A stretch of 64,000 nucleotides of DNA. Origin: an uncultured Prevotellaceae bacterium (GTDB lineage: Bacteria > Bacteroidota > Bacteroidia > Bacteroidales > Bacteroidaceae). The translations under genes were made by a program, and so were the position numbers. How positions within the stretch are numbered: position 1 is the stretch's first letter; each line of letters begins with the position of its first letter. Shown piece after piece: positions 17,136 to 26,464 of this stretch. Below the pieces are notes generated by a model that worked only from the letters and a program-made list of their open reading frames with translations, made no database searches and was not told the DNA's origin. Location: assembly GCA_947167455.1 (NCBI GenBank), contig CAMVIB010000005.1, forward strand, positions 1 to 64,000, written 5' to 3'.

Positions 17136-17711
17136 ATGAGCAAAGTCATCATCTTCTGTGCCCCCTCCGGCAGCGGCAAGAGCACCATCATCGGCAGCCT
17201 CATGCACCGCAGCGAACTCAGCTTGGCATTCTCTGTGTCGGCAACGACACGACCGCCGCGCGGCACCGAGCGCGATGGCGTGGAGTATCTCTTCCTCACC
17301 CCGGAGCAGTTCCGCTGCCACATCGATGCCGACGATTTCATAGAGTACGAAGAGGTCTATACCGACCGCTTCTACGGCACGCTGAAGACACAGGTGGAGC
17401 GGCAGCTCGCCGCAGGGCAGAACGTCGTTTTCGATGTCGATGTGCATGGCGGCATGCGCCTCAAGAAGTTCTTTGCTGAGCGCGCTCTGAGCATATTCAT
17501 ACAGCCGCCGAGCCTCGATGCCCTCAGACAGCGTCTCACAGGGCGAGCCACAGACAGCCCCGAGGTCATCGAGCAGCGTCTCGCTCGTGCAGGCTATGAG
17601 CTGACTTTCGCCCCGCGCTTCGACCGTGTCGTGGTCAACGACGACCTTGACACTGCCATCGCAGAGACCTACGGCATCGTCAGCGACTTCATCAACCGGG
17701 GCTCCGTCTGA
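17136..17711 (+). CDS. gmk: Guanylate kinase
   Basis: Phosphorylates GMP to GDP. The P-loop is APSGSGKST (residues 9-17), and the GMP-binding part has SVSATTRPPRGTERDGVEYLF. EYEEVYTDRFYGT and a DVHGG motif (DVDVHGGMRLK) follow. About 191 aa is typical. The ATG at 17136 is used because the ORF-track start would overlap yicC and add five residues. It is the second gene of the yicC-gmk-nadD operon. Confidence 0.97.
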   Translation: MSKVIIFCAPSGSGKSTIIGSLMHRSELSLAFSVSATTRPPRGTERDGVEYLFLTPEQFRCHIDADDFIEYEEVYTDRFYGTLKTQVERQLAAGQNVVFDVDVHGGMRLKKFFAERALSIFIQPPSLDALRQRLTGRATDSPEVIEQRLARAGYELTFAPRFDRVVVNDDLDTAIAETYGIVSDFINRGSV

Positions 17712-17737
17712 CGGCCAGCCCTGAAAGTGATACACAC

Positions 17738-18313
17738 ATGCTCACTGGCATCTACGGCGGCAGCTTCAACCCCATCCACACCGGCCACACGCGGCTGGCA
17801 CAATGGTTGGTGGATGAGGGAGTCGTAGGCGAGATGTGGCTGCTGGTGACGCCACAGAACCCCCTCAAGGCCACTGAGGGTCTCATGCCCGATGACCTGC
17901 GCCTGCGGCTGGCGCGCATTGCTGTGCAGCCGTTGCGCCACGTGTGTGCCTCCGACTTCGAGTTCCGCCTGCCGCGGCCCTCATATATGGTGCACACCCT
18001 GGCAGCACTCAGGGCGGCATACCCCGAGCGGAATTTTGCTCTCGTCATAGGTGCTGACAACTGGCAGCGGTTCCCGCAGTGGTACCGCGCCGACGAGATT
18101 CTCGCGCACCACCCCGTCATCATTTACCCGCGTCCGCGATGCCATATTGACGCAGCGGCACTGCCCTCAGGGGTGACGCTGACGCAGGCCCCTCTCTTTG
18201 ACATCTCATCGACCGAGATCCGTGAGGCCATGACTCGCGACCCCTCCTACGACGGTCAGGGACTGGATCCCGCAGTGTGGCATGTCCTCAAAGCCATGAC
18301 CCGCGACCTATGA
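17738..18313 (+). CDS. nadD: Nicotinate-nucleotide adenylyltransferase
   Basis: Forms nicotinic acid adenine dinucleotide from NaMN and ATP in NAD synthesis. The nucleotidyltransferase motif GGSFNPIHTGH (residues 7-17) and the C-terminal ISSTEIREA motif are present, along with ALVIGADNWQRFPQW in the middle. The length is 191 aa. It is the last gene of its operon, 26 bp after gmk, and is followed by a strong hairpin terminator. Confidence 0.96.
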   Translation: MLTGIYGGSFNPIHTGHTRLAQWLVDEGVVGEMWLLVTPQNPLKATEGLMPDDLRLRLARIAVQPLRHVCASDFEFRLPRPSYMVHTLAALRAAYPERNFALVIGADNWQRFPQWYRADEILAHHPVIIYPRPRCHIDAAALPSGVTLTQAPLFDISSTEIREAMTRDPSYDGQGLDPAVWHVLKAMTRDL

Positions 18314-18346
18314 CGGCCGGGGGATACGATTGTCGTGGTGATCAAG

Positions 18347-18390
18347 AAGGGGTGGCTCATTCACTTTACAAATGTGGTGAGCCACCCCTT
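18347..18390 (+). terminator. Hairpin terminator after nadD
   Basis: A perfect 13-bp inverted repeat (AAGGGGTGGCTCA/TGAGCCACCCCTT) with an 18-base loop lies 33 bp beyond the nadD stop. It is followed by CGGGTTT. A dispersed repeat element begins 20 bases later. Confidence 0.75.
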
Positions 18391-18410
18391 CGGGTTTACT
18401 GATGCCTCTG

Positions 18411-18502
18411 TAAAGGTGGGTTCTGTAAATTAGCTTTTGATTGCTCTCAGGCTTTTTTCAAGCATATTTTGTTTCAAGGCCACTGGGACGTAGCGGGCTA
18501 CG
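18411..18502 (+). repeat. Dispersed intergenic element, copy 1
   Basis: About 92 bp that align with the reverse complement of 38283-38374. Shared blocks include TAAATTAGCTTT, GATTGCTCTCAGGCT, ATTTTGT and TCAAGGCC. The copy sits just beyond the nadD terminator. The 18314-18700 gap otherwise holds no convincing gene: only this element, the terminator, a long imperfect palindrome and a small AAGCCC/GGGCTT hairpin near 18613. Confidence 0.85.
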
Positions 18503-18528
18503 TTCCAATGACTTGAAGCAAAATATGC
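18462..18528. repeat. 67-bp imperfect palindrome
   Basis: The arms GCATATTTTG and CAAAATATGC, continued by TTTCAAG/CTTGAAG, enclose a second inverted pair ACGTAGC/GCTACGT. The structure overlaps the 3' half of the dispersed element and could form a cruciform or a long RNA hairpin. Confidence 0.8.
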
Positions 18529-18700
18529 CGGAAAGAGGCAAGGACAGACAAAGATAATTCACAGAGAATTGATTAATAAATAGAACACGCCTTAATACAT
18601 GAGTTGGTGTTAAGCCCCCATGGGCTTTGCTTATCTTTTCTGAATATATCAGGGGGTGCGCTGTCGCCCTGGGGCTTGGCTTCCCGAGGTAGTGGCGGTT

Positions 18701-21700
18701 TTATTTCACAGAGAGCTTGACGCCTCCGGCGATGTATATGCCTGTCGGCAGGCCTTGGAGTGCGCTGCCGAAGGGCACTGCCGTGCGCACCTTGACGCCG
18801 CCTACGGTATATACATCTACGAGCGTGGCGGGTCCGGGCATGGCTTGCAGGCCATTGGTGGCCTTGGCGACGCGCAGCTTGCCATCGTCGTGAAGCGTCG
18901 AGCTGTTGAACTCATAGGTGCTGCCGTCGGCGGCTTCGCATTTCACTACGAAGGAGCCTGTGGCCGAGGTGAAGCCTGTTGCGAACACGGTGATCTCGTC
19001 GCCGACGTTGAGCGTGCGTCCCTCGGGTATGCTGACGAGGATGGTGTCGCCGGCATGACGTATGGTGCCCTTGGCGGCGATGGTGGTGTTGCCGGCGTTG
19101 GCGCCGAGGCGCACCTTCACTGTCGAGCCCGCCTGGAGGTTGAGGGAGCCGCCGATTCGGAGCGCGCCTGATGTGGCGGCGTGGAGGCCTCCGCTGATGG
19201 TGCCTCCCTTTTGGACTGTGACGTCGTCGGCCATGGCGTTGCCGAGCAGCGTGCCTTGGTTCTGCACGGTGATGGCGGCAGAGGTGATGGGTGTTGCCGA
19301 CGTGTTCTGCAGCTCCAGTGTTCCTGCAGCGACGTAGATGGGGGCTGTGTGTCCGGCGGTCTTGAGTGTCAGCCTGCCGGTGCCCACCTTGTTGACGCGG
19401 CGGGCCTTGAGGAGTCCTCCGAAGGTGGTGTCGTCGTTGAGGTGTCCTACCGACCATGTGCTCTGTGAGCCGCCCAGCGTGGCATCTGTGGCTGTGGCGC
19501 TGAGCGAGCCTATCTTTGTGGTGGCAGCTGTCTCGGAGCTACCTCCTGCGGCGTAGTGTGCGACGTAGGTTCCGGCATCGATGACGAGGCGTGTGCGCGA
19601 CATGTCGGTGACGCCGGCCATCAGCCGGAAGTTGCCACCCTCGCCCTTGGCCGTCAGGTGGCCCTCAAACTTCGAGAAGTCGGCTCCGACGTCGCAGCGC
19701 ACGTACTTCGTGCGGATGGTGAGGCTGCCGCTGCCCAGGAATGAGCCGTTGATCTTGCCTCGCGAGGTGCCGACGATGGTGTTCGTTGTGCCGTCGCTGA
19801 CGGTGACGACGTGGTTGAGGGTTGGCATGGTGGCGCTGCTGTTGACGTCGAGCAGGCGTACCTCGCCGCCCTCGAGTAGCATGGGAGAGCCCGTGCGCCC
19901 GAAGGTGGCGTTCCATGCCCCTTGTGCCACTATGCCCTGCCTGACGATGATGCCGGCGAAGTTGTTGGTGCCGCCGTATGTGAAGTTGAGCTGTCCGGGT
20001 CCGTCCTTCACGAGGTAGCCGGAGCCTTTGACCTGTCCCTTCAATGAGAGGGCGCTGTTCTGCTTGCTGATGTCGATGGTGGCGGTGTCGGTGATGGTGA
20101 TGATGCGGTCGGTGCCCATGTTGTCCTGGCTGAGCACGAGCGTGCCACCGTTGAGCTGTAGGTTGCCCTCGTTGGGCGTTGCGGCTCCGAGGGCGCTCTT
20201 CTGACCGCCGTCGTAGAAGTTGGGCACTGTCAGACGGCCGCCGTTGACGATGGTCTTACCCGTGTAGTCGCTGTACTTCATGGCGAGGGTGACGTCGGCA
20301 TGTTCCTCTACAACGACGTTGCCGTTGCCGCTGATGCCACCTTCACCCTTGAGGGTGTATTTGCCGCTGCGGAAGGTGACGCCGGCGGTGGGCAGCAGTT
20401 CGTTGAGGGTTATCGTCTTCTGGCGGCCCTCGTCGGTGAAGAGCACGGCATCGCCGGGTACGAAAGCCGTGGCGGCATCTGTGGTGAAGTTGCGAGCCTT
20501 GTAATCCCAGACGGCGCTCTCGGCACCCGTCCACAGCACGTCGGTGGTTGCGGCGCGCGTGGCATTGACTACGAGGATGAGTCTGTTGCCATTGACGGTG
20601 AGGTCGTAGTTGATGCCTTCGAGGCCGCGTGTCTTGAGCTTGGCGGGGTCGCAGGTGAGTGTGCCTGTGCACTGTGCGATGACATACTGTGCGGCATCGT
20701 GCGAGAGGAGGTTGACGCTGATGAAGTTGGTGCCGCGGAAGGTGAGGTCGCCCTCGACGTAGAGACTGCCGCAGACAGCCTCGGACGGACAGTCGGCGCA
20801 GCTGGGCTCGACGATGTCGGCCGTGAGTTCCAGATAGACGTCTCCCGGCACGACCATGCTCTTTCTCGACTTAATGCCGGGGGTGGTGTTCTCGTTGCTG
20901 AAGCCATTGCCAAGAGCCAAGCGGCACCCTTCATAGTTGAGGGCACCCTCGAAAGTGATGGTGTCAAGCAGCATGACATTTCCTCCCAGAGTACCTTTGG
21001 CGCGCAGCTCCACGGGTCCGGCAATGGTGCCGTTGACGTCGAGGGTGCCTTCGCTGATGATGGTCTTGCCGGTGTGGCCGAGGTTGCAGTCGAAGGTGGC
21101 TGTGCCCTGCATGGACTTTACGAGCTGTCCCGTGCCTGTGGTGCCCTGACCGCTGAAGGTGTAGTCATGGCCTCGCGGATTCATCATATAAAGTGCCGAC
21201 GGGGCTATGGGAGTTGTGAATGCTACGGGCTGCTTGTTGTCGCCTGCGATGTCGAACATCAGGCTCTTACCGTCGGCGTAGGTGGCGGCGGCGGTCATGT
21301 CGTAGGTTGTCCACTGTCCGCCGCCCTGCCAGCGCAGGTCGGTGACGAAGATGGGGGGCAGCGGCGGCAGCGGCATGCCTCCTCCGAGGTAGAAGCCCGT
21401 GTTGGGGTGCTGGTAGTAGCCTCGCGTGGTGCAGTCGAGGCGGTAGTGCGGGTCTTGCTGCAGGCAGTAGATGCTGTAGTTGGTGGGCATGGCGGTTGTG
21501 TAGCCTACGAGGCCCGTGCACTGGTCGGCATTCTGCTTGGCGAGGATAATCTCCTCGCGCCAGTCGCCTATGATGTCGCCCATGAAGGCGGGGCGTGTCC
21601 CTGTTCCGCCCTCGGCCTGCCAGTTGCTCTCCTGCGAGAACTCCACGAGGCGGTCGCCCAGCACCTTGGTGATCATGAGGTTGGTGCCCCAGCCGGAGCC

Positions 21701-23353
21701 TCCGGGCGAGTTGAGCCACTCGCGCTGCAGGGTGCCGTCCCACCATACGCCCTCGAACATAGAGCCGGAGCGCGTCTGCCCCGTCTTCTCGCCCTTGCAG
21801 TCATAGACGAACTCGTCGGCGTAGCTCAGTATCTCGTAGCCCTTGCGCGAGGCGTCGAAGTCGAGGCATGCGCCTCGACCCACGTCATAGAGTGACGGCA
21901 GATACCACTCCTTGATGCGTTCGGCGGTGCGTGCGTCGTAGAGACACTGCCCGAGGAGCGACGACTGCTGAATGGCGAAGCCCTCGAGTCCTGGACGGTC
22001 GGGGTCGATGTCGCTGATGATGAAGCGGTCGCCGTGCTCCAGTCCGGTGGATGTGAAGCGGTTCTGCGCGGGGTTCACGCCGTAGCCGCCGGCCCACATC
22101 TCGTCGCAGCCGTCGCCGTCGCTGTCGAGGATGCGTATCTGGTGGAACTCGGCGCACCACGGGCGCTTGGGGTTGCGCACCCACGTGTGGCTATGGTGCC
22201 AGTTGGAAGCCTTGCCGCCCTGCCAGTCGAAGTCCCAGGCGAGGACGTAGCCGTGGTGTGCGCCGCCGGTGTCGCGGTCCTCACATTCCATGACGAGCGA
22301 GGGGTGCAGGCCGTCGAGGTAGGCTATGCCGTAGTGGCCCTCCATGGCTCCGTAGCCGAAACTTCTGTAGCTGGAGCGGTTATCGCGGCTGTAGCTGTCG
22401 CCGCCGTTGCCCTCCGAGAGTTCGGAGTATTTCAACTCGTTCCATGCTATCTCGGCTCCCGTCTCGCCGTCGATGACAGAGATGTAGAACGGCGGATTGC
22501 GGCGGCTCTGTGTGCGGTAGTCGGTGATGCCGTCGCCATCGGTGTCGGCCGTGGCCTTGCCTCCTACGTATGTGCCCCAGGTGTTGCCGGCCTTGTTCCA
22601 GAAGCGTGTGCCGTCGCTCGAACGTATGATGACCTCGCAGCGTCCGTCGCAATTGATGTCGTAGGCCAGCACCATGTCGTTCTGTCCGGCGCAGATATTC
22701 ACGTTGGGACCCATGTCAACGGTCCAGAGCAGCTCGCCTGTGAGGCGGTAGGCTTGTATCTTGTGGGTGGTGGTGGCGGTGTTGTCGCCCTGATCCTCGG
22801 CATCGTCGCCGCCGGTGGCTCCGGCAAACAGACGGTCGCACACCACGGCATCGACCTCGCCGTCGCCGTCGAGATCCATGGGCCAGACGTACTTCGTGCG
22901 GTAGTCGTTGCGGCGTATCACGTTGTCGTCGAAGTTGAAGTTAAACCACACGTTGGGCCAGGGCTGCGACTTGTAGAGGAAGGGTGCCGAGGCGGGGCCT
23001 TCGATGCCGTCAGGGGTGATGGCGGTGACGGCATACTCTGTGTTTGCGGCGAGCGAGGCAGGCGAGTAGTTGGTCTTGGTGAGGGGCGTGGCGTTCATCT
23101 TAGTGAAGCTCGTGCTGCCCGCCGTGCGGCGATAGACGTTGTATGTGGTGCCCTCGGGGTCCTCGGCCAGCTTGCGCCACGAGATGAGGCTGCCCTGTCC
23201 GCCGGATGCTGTCACGGAGCGCCCGCCGTTGCGGGTCACTGCCACTACGCCGCGGCCCGTGGGCTGCTGCAGACGTTGTGCCATGGATGCCATCGGCACT
23301 GCCAGGAGCAGGGCCAGTGTGGCGGCGTTTCTTAAGAAAGATGTCGTTGTCAT
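18701..23353 (-). CDS. Secreted PL11-family rhamnogalacturonan lyase fused to autotransporter-type beta-helix repeats and a sorting domain
   Basis: The roughly 1,550-aa protein has a signal peptide ending ASMAQ. A PL11 catalytic region follows at about residues 25-665: an N-terminal sandwich with RGVVAVTRNG, calcium-loop DLDGDGEVD and DSDGDGCDE repeats of a beta-propeller, and the family end signature DIIGDWREEIILAK to GFYLGG. Residues of about 740-1450 form a repetitive beta-helix with passenger-type repeats (GPGQLNFTYGGTNNFAG, GTGRLTLKTAGHT, KTIVNGGRLTV). The last 60 residues resemble a T9SS type A sorting domain (VDVYTVGGVKVRT, GLPTGIYIAGGVK). PL11 enzymes cleave the rhamnose-galacturonate backbone of rhamnogalacturonan I by beta-elimination. 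The ATG at 23353 removes 15 residues from the ORF. Divergent kduI supports pectin use. Surface anchoring is inferred. Confidence 0.85.
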   Translation of the reverse strand: MTTTSFLRNAATLALLLAVPMASMAQRLQQPTGRGVVAVTRNGGRSVTASGGQGSLISWRKLAEDPEGTTYNVYRRTAGSTSFTKMNATPLTKTNYSPASLAANTEYAVTAITPDGIEGPASAPFLYKSQPWPNVWFNFNFDDNVIRRNDYRTKYVWPMDLDGDGEVDAVVCDRLFAGATGGDDAEDQGDNTATTTHKIQAYRLTGELLWTVDMGPNVNICAGQNDMVLAYDINCDGRCEVIIRSSDGTRFWNKAGNTWGTYVGGKATADTDGDGITDYRTQSRRNPPFYISVIDGETGAEIAWNELKYSELSEGNGGDSYSRDNRSSYRSFGYGAMEGHYGIAYLDGLHPSLVMECEDRDTGGAHHGYVLAWDFDWQGGKASNWHHSHTWVRNPKRPWCAEFHQIRILDSDGDGCDEMWAGGYGVNPAQNRFTSTGLEHGDRFIISDIDPDRPGLEGFAIQQSSLLGQCLYDARTAERIKEWYLPSLYDVGRGACLDFDASRKGYEILSYADEFVYDCKGEKTGQTRSGSMFEGVWWDGTLQREWLNSPGGSGWGTNLMITKVLGDRLVEFSQESNWQAEGGTGTRPAFMGDIIGDWREEIILAKQNADQCTGLVGYTTAMPTNYSIYCLQQDPHYRLDCTTRGYYQHPNTGFYLGGGMPLPPLPPIFVTDLRWQGGGQWTTYDMTAAATYADGKSLMFDIAGDNKQPVAFTTPIAPSALYMMNPRGHDYTFSGQGTTGTGQLVKSMQGTATFDCNLGHTGKTIISEGTLDVNGTIAGPVELRAKGTLGGNVMLLDTITFEGALNYEGCRLALGNGFSNENTTPGIKSRKSMVVPGDVYLELTADIVEPSCADCPSEAVCGSLYVEGDLTFRGTNFISVNLLSHDAAQYVIAQCTGTLTCDPAKLKTRGLEGINYDLTVNGNRLILVVNATRAATTDVLWTGAESAVWDYKARNFTTDAATAFVPGDAVLFTDEGRQKTITLNELLPTAGVTFRSGKYTLKGEGGISGNGNVVVEEHADVTLAMKYSDYTGKTIVNGGRLTVPNFYDGGQKSALGAATPNEGNLQLNGGTLVLSQDNMGTDRIITITDTATIDISKQNSALSLKGQVKGSGYLVKDGPGQLNFTYGGTNNFAGIIVRQGIVAQGAWNATFGRTGSPMLLEGGEVRLLDVNSSATMPTLNHVVTVSDGTTNTIVGTSRGKINGSFLGSGSLTIRTKYVRCDVGADFSKFEGHLTAKGEGGNFRLMAGVTDMSRTRLVIDAGTYVAHYAAGGSSETAATTKIGSLSATATDATLGGSQSTWSVGHLNDDTTFGGLLKARRVNKVGTGRLTLKTAGHTAPIYVAAGTLELQNTSATPITSAAITVQNQGTLLGNAMADDVTVQKGGTISGGLHAATSGALRIGGSLNLQAGSTVKVRLGANAGNTTIAAKGTIRHAGDTILVSIPEGRTLNVGDEITVFATGFTSATGSFVVKCEAADGSTYEFNSSTLHDDGKLRVAKATNGLQAMPGPATLVDVYTVGGVKVRTAVPFGSALQGLPTGIYIAGGVKLSVK

Positions 23354-23414
23354 TGTTGGTTTGGGTGTATGATTTTGTGTGTGATGATGTTTGAGCAAAA
23401 CGTTAAAGCCGCTG

Positions 23415-23422
23415 CAAAGTTA
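23415..23422 (-). promoter_or_regulatory. -7 box for the long PL11 lyase gene
   Basis: The minus strand reads TAACTTTG, 62 bases upstream of the chosen ATG. Confidence 0.6.
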
Positions 23423-23545
23423 CTCAAATCTGACGAACACGCAAAAAATGTTGACGATAAAATTGCGAGGTTTTGAGATTATGAGGTTTTTAAGGTTTTG
23501 CGAACATTTATGCGCCTTTTGCTTGCAAAATAGGGATTCTTGTGA

Positions 23546-23553
23546 TAACTTTG
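23546..23553 (+). promoter_or_regulatory. -7 box for kduI
   Basis: TAACTTTG matches TAnnTTTG. It implies a long leader of about 200 bases to the kduI ATG, which contains a palindromic repeat. Confidence 0.6.
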
Positions 23554-23613
23554 CAGCCGCAAAGGCGATGCGCTTCGCGTAAAGCTACTGCAAGATGACG
23601 ATCATAGGTAAGT

Positions 23614-23708
23614 ATGAGAGCGCCCCGCAGGGACAGCAAGCACATAGCCCAGGGCGCTGTCCTGGGCTGATGTCCCGCTGCCCTTTCTTGAAGTGTCAAG
23701 CGTCTCTT
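23614..23708. repeat. Palindrome-rich repeat element in the kduI leader
   Basis: The stretch contains GCGCCCCGCAGGGAC and a strong hairpin AGCCCAGG-GCGCTGT-CCTGGGCT. It ends in CTTGAAGTGTCAAGC, an imperfect palindrome found again near 38259. It resembles dispersed Bacteroidales intergenic repeats. The rest of the 23354-23757 gap holds only the two divergent promoters. Confidence 0.6.
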
Positions 23709-23757
23709 CGCCACCTTAAAAGAGCATATAATTCGTCACTCACTAAATAATTATCTT

Positions 23758-24729
23758 ATGAAAAAGAACCTGTTTCTTGCAGCTTGTCTCTGCTGTGCAG
23801 GCCTAAGCGCCCAGCAGAAAGTCAGTTTCCAGACAGCTTGCCACCCGGAGGATGTCAAGCACTACGACACAAAGACGCTTCGTGAGCGCTTTGTGATGGA
23901 GAAGGTGATGTCGCCCGATGAAATCAACCTCACCTACTCGCACTATGACCGTTTCGTCTTCGGCGGTGCCATGCCTGTCACGAAGACCCTGAAACTCGAA
24001 GAATTCCTCGAGCTCGGCCTTGACGTCGATCCTACCATCAAGGAGAAGTATTTCCTTTACAACCGTGAGCTCGGCGTCGTGAATTGCGGCGAGGGCAGCG
24101 GCGTTGTCATTGTTGATGGCAGGGAATATGCTTTAGCGCCGAAGGAGGCTCTCTACATCGGTCGCGGCCATATCGGCAAGGACAAAGATGTGAACAAGGA
24201 GGTGCTGTTCCGCAGCAACGACCCCCAGAAGCCTGCCAAGTTCTACCTCAACAGTGCCACTGCCCATCAGCACTACAAGACGCAGTGGATTACCCTCGAC
24301 GGCCGCAAGGGCTCGCTGAAGGCCGCCGTGTGGGGTCCCGTAGGCTCGACGGAGGAGTGCAACAACCGCACGGTTTATAAGCTCATCGTCAACGACGTGC
24401 TGGAGGAAGGCCCCTGCCAGCTGCAGCTTGGGCTGACACAGCTCAACCCCGGTGCGGCCTGGAACACTATGCCTCCACACACCCACGGCCGCCGCATAGA
24501 GGCTTACTACTACTTCAACCTGCCTGCCGACCAGACCATTGCCCATATCATGGGTGAGCCGCAGGAGAGCCGCGTGGTGTGGCTGCACAACGAGCAGGCC
24601 ATCATGTCACCCGAATGGAGCATCCATGCTGCCGCCGGAACCTACTACTACACCTTCATCTGGGGTATGGCAGGTGAGAACCTCTACTACAACGACAAGG
24701 ACAACATCCCCGTCGTCAACCTGCAATAG
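23758..24729 (+). CDS. kduI: 5-keto-4-deoxyuronate isomerase KduI with a signal peptide
   Basis: Converts 5-keto-4-deoxyuronate, formed from unsaturated galacturonate after pectin lyase action, into 2,5-diketo-3-deoxygluconate. The cupin zinc site is intact: [16 protein letters not shown] (two His and Glu, about residues 238-250) and [12 protein letters not shown] (His near 290). FIWGMAGEN and HNEQAIMSP are also conserved. At 323 aa it is about 45 longer than E. coli KduI because of an N-terminal signal peptide ([20 protein letters not shown]). This predicts export, whereas KduI is normally cytosolic. It is divergent from the PL11 lyase, and its 3' end overlaps the next gene by 14 bp. No kduD is visible here. 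Confidence 0.95.
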   Translation: MKKNLFLAACLCCAGLSAQQKVSFQTACHPEDVKHYDTKTLRERFVMEKVMSPDEINLTYSHYDRFVFGGAMPVTKTLKLEEFLELGLDVDPTIKEKYFLYNRELGVVNCGEGSGVVIVDGREYALAPKEALYIGRGHIGKDKDVNKEVLFRSNDPQKPAKFYLNSATAHQHYKTQWITLDGRKGSLKAAVWGPVGSTEECNNRTVYKLIVNDVLEEGPCQLQLGLTQLNPGAAWNTMPPHTHGRRIEAYYYFNLPADQTIAHIMGEPQESRVVWLHNEQAIMSPEWSIHAAAGTYYYTFIWGMAGENLYYNDKDNIPVVNLQ

Positions 24730-26350
24730 CGGCGGCGAGGGCCTCGGCACAGCGCTCGCCGTCGATGGCGGCGCTGACGATGCCCCCGGCATAGCCCGCT
24801 CCTTCGCCGCAAGGATAGAGACCCTTCAGCACGATGTGCTGGAGGGTTTCTGCGTCACGGAGTATGCGGCATGGTGCCGACGTGCGCGTCTCCACGCCAA
24901 TGACCGTGGCCTCGTTGGTGAGGAAGCCATGGCTCTTGCGCCCGAAGACCTTGAAGCCTTCCTGCAGGCGTGTGGCGATGGGTCGTGGCATCCAGAAGTG
25001 TAGGGGCGATGCTATCAGCCCCGGTGTATAGCTGCTCTGTGGCAGGGCGGCAGACAGACGTCCGTTTACGAAGTCGGCCATGCGCTGTGCCGGTGCCGTC
25101 TGCCGGCGGCCGCCCTGCTGCCATGCCATGTGCTCCAGCTGTTCCTGGAAGGCCATCATCGTGAGCGACGCAAATTCGGCGTCGTCAGAGAGGACTTCGC
25201 TGTCGCCGACATGCCATTCGAGGTCCTGCAAGTCCTCGGGCCGCACCTCAACCACCATGCCCGAGTTGCTCCATCGCCCGTTGCGGCTGCTGGGGCTCAT
25301 GCCGTTTACCACCACCTGCCCGGGGCCGCTTGCCGCAGGCACCACCGTGCCGCCGGGGCACATGCAGAAGGAATAGACACCCCTGTCGCACACCTGTTGC
25401 ACAAAGGCATATTCGGCAGCCGGCAGCCACTGGCCGCGTCCTTGGCGAGAGTGGTATTGTATCTGGTCGATGAGCTGTGAGGGATGCTCCAGGCGCACCC
25501 CCACGGCTATGCCCTTGGCCTCGATGGCGAAGTGCCGTCGCGCAAACATCTTATAGACGTCGCGCGCCGAATGGCCCGTGGCAAGGATTACCGGCCCGTG
25601 CAGCTCTGTCTCGACAGGTGTTGCCTCGCCCTCAGGAGTGAGGACGGTCTGTAGGCATCGGCAGCCCACGACTTCTCCGTCGCTCACCAGCAACTCCGTC
25701 ATGCGTGTCTGGAAATGCACCTCGCCCCCGCAGTTGATGATGGTGTGGCGCATGTTCTCGATGACGCGCGGCAGACGGTCGGTGCCGATGTGCGGATGTG
25801 CATCTACGAGAATGTCGGTCTGTGCGCCGTGCTGGCAGAAGACGCGCAGCACCTTATCGACCGAGCCGCGCTTCTTGGAGCGTGTGTAGAGCTTGCCGTC
25901 GGAGAACGCCCCTGCGCCGCCCTCGCCGAAGCTGAAGTTGCTCTCCGGGTCAACGACATGCTCGCGCGAGATGCGGGCGATGTCTCGCTTGCGGGCGTGC
26001 ACGTCCTTGCCGCGTTCTATCACGACAGGCCGCACGCCAAGCTCTATGAGACGCAAGGCGGCGAAGAGCCCGCCGGGGCCTGCTCCCACCACGATGGCCG
26101 TAGGGCCTGCTTCGACGTTAGGGTATTCTACGGGTTCGTATATGGCCTCGGTCATTGGCTCGCCAATCCAGAGACGAAGGGTGAGGTTCACCATCACCTG
26201 ACGCTGACGGGCGTCGATGCTGCGTCGGGTGATGCGCAGACCCCTGATGGCTCTGGCATCGCTGCCGCTCTCGCCGGCGGCTATGGCGCGCAGTGTGTGC
26301 TCGTCGGCTGCCTGCTGAGGCAACACGCGGAGTTGTATGTCCTTAATCAC
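24716..26350 (-). CDS. FAD-dependent oxidoreductase of the COG2509 type
   Basis: A 544-aa flavoprotein. An N-terminal region of about 80 residues precedes the dinucleotide-binding Rossmann motif [40 protein letters not shown] and [14 protein letters not shown] follow, then a C-terminal FAD-contacting [14 protein letters not shown] and [14 protein letters not shown]. These match the large, poorly characterised family of predicted FAD-dependent dehydrogenases found next to varied genes. The substrate is unknown. The start is GTG (26350), and the gene has its own -7 box divergent from tamB. Confidence 0.88.
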   Translation of the reverse strand: MIKDIQLRVLPQQAADEHTLRAIAAGESGSDARAIRGLRITRRSIDARQRQVMVNLTLRLWIGEPMTEAIYEPVEYPNVEAGPTAIVVGAGPGGLFAALRLIELGVRPVVIERGKDVHARKRDIARISREHVVDPESNFSFGEGGAGAFSDGKLYTRSKKRGSVDKVLRVFCQHGAQTDILVDAHPHIGTDRLPRVIENMRHTIINCGGEVHFQTRMTELLVSDGEVVGCRCLQTVLTPEGEATPVETELHGPVILATGHSARDVYKMFARRHFAIEAKGIAVGVRLEHPSQLIDQIQYHSRQGRGQWLPAAEYAFVQQVCDRGVYSFCMCPGGTVVPAASGPGQVVVNGMSPSSRNGRWSNSGMVVEVRPEDLQDLEWHVGDSEVLSDDAEFASLTMMAFQEQLEHMAWQQGGRRQTAPAQRMADFVNGRLSAALPQSSYTPGLIASPLHFWMPRPIATRLQEGFKVFGRKSHGFLTNEATVIGVETRTSAPCRILRDAETLQHIVLKGLYPCGEGAGYAGGIVSAAIDGERCAEALAAAIAG

Positions 26351-26393
26351 GATGTGTGTGGGTGTTAGGTTAAAAAACGTGGTGTAACGGCGG

Positions 26394-26401
26394 CAAAGAT
26401 A
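26394..26401 (-). promoter_or_regulatory. -7 box for the FAD oxidoreductase gene
   Basis: The minus strand reads TATCTTTG, 43 bases before the GTG start. Confidence 0.65.
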
Positions 26402-26464
26402 CCCTTTTCTTCTGAAAAAACGTTATTTCACGTTCCACAATTTATGTTTTACACGCAAAATGCC

